In this document: one piece after another, positions 4,453-5,673 of the stretch | Position numbering within the stretch: the first letter of the stretch is position 1 | How the letters are laid out: each line of letters opens with the position of its first letter | NCBI GenBank assembly: GCA_005773755.1 | Contig: SXHE01000090.1 | Coordinates: forward strand, 1-5,673 | Length of the DNA: 5,673 nt | From: Planctomycetia bacterium | Lineage (GTDB): Bacteria; Planctomycetota; Planctomycetia; Gemmatales; Gemmataceae | Direction of reading: 5' to 3' | Notes under the pieces: model-generated | What the model was told of the DNA's origin: nothing | What the model saw: only the letters and a program-made list of their open reading frames with translations | Databases searched by the model: none | Position numbers and translations under genes: made by a program

Positions 4453-5058
4453 ATGAATGAACAAGATCGCGAGCCGCTGACGGAGCGACAGCGGGAGGTG
4501 CTCGACGCGATCCGCACGCTGGTGCGGGCACGGGGCCGGACGGTGTCGCTGGAGGAGATCGCGGCGGCGGCCGACCTCCACGACCGCGCGCACGCACGCT
4601 CGCACGTCAAGAATCTCGAAAAGAAGGGCTACCTCCGGCATCTCGCCGGGCACCGCGGGGTCGAGCTGGTGGACGATCCCGGCCCCGGCTCGTTCCCGCT
4701 GATCGGCCTGGTCGCCGCCGGCGCGCCGCTGCCCACGTTCTCGGACCTGGGCCGCTTCGAGTTCCACGCGGAGTTCCCCGACGCGGAGCTGTTCGCGGTC
4801 AAGGTCCGCGGGTCGTCGATGATAGACGCCCAGATCGCCGACGGCGACTTCGCGCTCATCCGCCGCGACCCCGACCCGGCCCACGGCGCGAAGGTCGTGT
4901 GCTCCATCGACGGGGAGCTGACGCTGAAGGTGCTGCGCCGGCCGAAGGGCGAGGTGTGGCTGTACCCGTGCAACCGCGACATGAAGGCGTTCAAGCTCCG
5001 CCCGGACGAGGGCACGTTCATCATCGGCGTCCTGGTCGGTGTCGTCCGCAAGTGCTGA
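4453..5058 (+). CDS. lexA: LexA-family repressor (self-cleaving, S24 peptidase), 201 aa
   Basis: Transcriptional repressor that lets go of its operators after RecA-stimulated self-cleavage. Residues 9-65 form the winged helix-turn-helix (TERQREVLDAIR, SLEEIAAAADL, recognition helix around 44-58, KKGYL wing). The cleavage bond is A89-G90 in VAAGAPLP. The catalytic Ser is S122 in GSSMIDAQI and the Lys is K159 in ELTLKVLRR. All the key elements of E. coli LexA are present at the usual spacing, and the length is normal. The start is ATG 4453 because it gives the standard N-terminus; an in-frame GTG at 4441 lies inside operator 2. There is no clear Shine-Dalgarno sequence. Two identical palindromes upstream imply autoregulation and control of the divergent gene. 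It may be the host LexA or an element-borne copy: the neighbours favour the latter, but this cannot be decided here. Confidence 0.96.
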   Translation: MNEQDREPLTERQREVLDAIRTLVRARGRTVSLEEIAAAADLHDRAHARSHVKNLEKKGYLRHLAGHRGVELVDDPGPGSFPLIGLVAAGAPLPTFSDLGRFEFHAEFPDAELFAVKVRGSSMIDAQIADGDFALIRRDPDPAHGAKVVCSIDGELTLKVLRRPKGEVWLYPCNRDMKAFKLRPDEGTFIIGVLVGVVRKC

Positions 5059-5068
5059 GGGGTGAGCC

Positions 5069-5386
5069 GTGCGCGAGTTGACGTTCTGGGTGCCCGGCCG
5101 CCTGTCGGCCGGCGTGGTGGTCGTGACCGACGCCGCGACCGGCGCGGAAGTCGCCGTCGCCACCCTGTTGGGCGCGATCGAGCTGCCCGACGGGGCCGGG
5201 GGCTGGCGCGCGATGCCGGCGGCGCGCGGGGTCTACACCGGGTGGGAGGGGGCGTTCGCCGTCGTCCGGTTCGCCAGCGGTGCGGTTGTGCGGACGCGCG
5301 TGTTGTGGGGCAACCAGTTCTTCGACGGCCGACGGCCGTCCCGCGAGCCGCACCCGATGTACCGCCGCACCGCTGGCGGCGCGTGA
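5069..5386 (+). CDS. Hypothetical protein, 105 aa, downstream of lexA
   Basis: GTG start at 5069-5071, ten bases after the lexA stop, with GAGGGG (5057-5062) as ribosome binding site, so it is very likely cotranscribed with lexA. The sequence is beta-rich: ELTFWVPG, AGVVVVTD, AEVAVATLLG, then GVYTGWEGAFAVVRFASGAVVRTRVLW, strands separated by Gly/Asp turns, with a basic C-terminal tail (RRPSREPHPMYRR). This suggests a small beta-sandwich or barrel. No cysteines, signal peptide or known motif. It is not a member of the lexA-imuA-imuB-dnaE2 cassette. Its position suggests damage-linked expression, but the function is unknown. Confidence 0.8.
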   Translation: MRELTFWVPGRLSAGVVVVTDAATGAEVAVATLLGAIELPDGAGGWRAMPAARGVYTGWEGAFAVVRFASGAVVRTRVLWGNQFFDGRRPSREPHPMYRRTAGGA

Positions 5387-5487
5387 TGACGCTGTTCGCG
5401 GACGCGAAGAAGCCGGTGCGGTGGCACCGGGACGCGCCGCGGGTGCCGTCGATGCTGTCGTTCCGGCCGCCCGCGGAGGGGTACTAG
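5386..5487 (+). CDS. Possible 33-aa peptide coupled to the upstream gene
   Basis: The ATG at 5386-5388 shares its A with the preceding TGA stop (TGATG), the classic arrangement for translation restart. The peptide reads MTLFADAKKPVRWHRDAPRV, then PSMLSF and RPPAEGY, ending at TAG 5485-5487. It is basic, with two Trp/Phe-containing patches and a Pro-rich end. Two hairpins begin 16 bases after the stop, marking the end of the transcript. It is short enough to be accidental; the overlapping start, the non-random composition and the position before the terminator argue for a real gene. No family recognised. Confidence 0.5.
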   Translation: MTLFADAKKPVRWHRDAPRVPSMLSFRPPAEGY

Positions 5488-5502
5488 GTGTGCGGCCGTG
5501 CG

Positions 5503-5541
5503 CTTCTGCGACCGCAGAAGGTGCGGCTTCGGGCCGCAGAA
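5503..5541 (+). terminator. Tandem hairpins ending the lexA transcript
   Basis: The first hairpin is CTTCTGCG (5503-5510), AC, then its exact complement (5513-5520). The second is TGCGGC (5522-5527), loop TTCGG, then GCCGCA (5533-5538). The 3' arms share the direct repeat CCGCAGAA (5512-5519 and 5534-5541). Only GAAAT follows, with no T-run, so an intrinsic terminator is plausible but not typical. Their position between the last rightward gene and the tRNA fragment would also suit recombinase arm-type sites beside an attachment core. Confidence 0.5.
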
Positions 5542-5627
5542 ATACCGGGTGAACCGGGAGCTTGACGGAGAACGGCGGATTTGCGATCGTGCTTGAGATT
5601 CGGGCGGACGGCGCTTGCCTCCCGCCG

Positions 5628-5669
5628 TTGGGGTGCAAGAGGTCGTGGGTTCAAATCCCGCCGGCCCGA
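5628..5669 (+). tRNA. 3' half of tRNA-Pro(GGG): probable attachment-site remnant
   Basis: From an anticodon loop TTGGGGT (5628-5634, U33 at 5629, anticodon GGG 5630-5632, G37) the sequence runs as a normal tRNA: anticodon-stem strand GCAAG (5635-5639), variable loop AGGTC, T stem GTGGG/CCCGC around TTCAAAT (5645-5661), acceptor strand CGGCCCG (5662-5668) and discriminator A (5669). G72 and A73 fit bacterial tRNA-Pro. The 5' half is not intact: CTTGC (5614-5618) could pair with GCAAG but is separated by nine extra bases, CGGGCGG (5601-5607) gives only an imperfect acceptor strand, and there is no room for a D arm. A 3' fragment starting at the anticodon loop is what tRNA-targeting integrases leave at the far end of an element. 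Confidence 0.7.
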
Positions 5670-5673
5670 CTGA

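Noticed and set aside
3748..5163. 471-codon open frame on the minus strand
   Set aside because: Runs antisense through the full lexA gene and the RHH-like gene; composition is that of a shadow frame.
5069..5487. lexA-linked mutagenesis cassette (imuA/imuB/dnaE2)
   Set aside because: The downstream products are too short and carry no polymerase or RecA-like motif.
5529..5669. A longer tRNA using TCGGGCCG (5529-5536) as acceptor 5' strand
   Set aside because: It complements the 3' end perfectly but would make a 141-base molecule with no D arm; those bases belong to the second hairpin.
1..5673. CRISPR array, insertion sequence or toxin-antitoxin pair
   Set aside because: No regularly spaced long repeats, no transposase, and no toxin-like partner next to the RHH-like gene were seen.

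Overview
The window is very GC-rich and comes from a planctomycete, most likely of the Gemmata group. The best evidence is a leftward gene (1261-1884) whose N-terminus is a near-textbook TIGR02996 'repeat-companion' domain, which is abundant in Gemmataceae. It looks like accessory DNA: nearly all genes are short and unrecognised, one resembles a small-protein family common in prophages, a LexA/S24-type repressor is present, and the right edge carries the 3' half of a tRNA-Pro(GGG) without a proper 5' half. That is the usual scar of an element integrated into a tRNA gene. No integrase, replication gene or structural phage gene is visible, so this is probably one end of a larger integrative element or prophage.

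Layout: (1) 50-78 is a hairpin with a T-rich tail on the minus strand, the likely terminator of the leftward operon. (2) 178-3638 holds ten small leftward genes, tightly packed, several joined by 4-base stop/start overlaps and nearly all with good ribosome binding sites. They include a signal-peptide/coiled-coil protein, a four-cysteine zinc-finger-like protein, the TIGR02996 protein and the phage-like small protein. (3) 3639-3796 is a compact regulatory region with two strong back-to-back sigma70-type promoters, one driving the leftward operon and one driving a ribbon-helix-helix (RHH)-like gene to the right; TGTCAAC repeats lie on both -35 boxes. (4) 3797-3994 is the RHH-like gene. It ends exactly where a convergent leftward gene (3995-4348) ends. 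(5) 4349-4452 is a second divergent region with two identical 14-bp palindromes, TACACAATTGTGTA, between that leftward gene and the lexA-like gene (4453-5058). (6) A 105-aa hypothetical and a translationally coupled 33-aa ORF follow lexA. (7) 5488-5673 holds two tandem hairpins and then the tRNA-Pro 3' fragment.

How the genes may work together: the RHH-like protein probably regulates the leftward operon and itself. The LexA-like protein probably represses itself and the divergent 117-aa gene, giving a damage-sensitive switch. By eye, that 117-aa protein aligns with the 147-aa product of the last gene of the leftward operon, so two diverged members of an unknown family seem to sit under two different regulators in one locus. 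The functions of most products cannot be read from the sequence.
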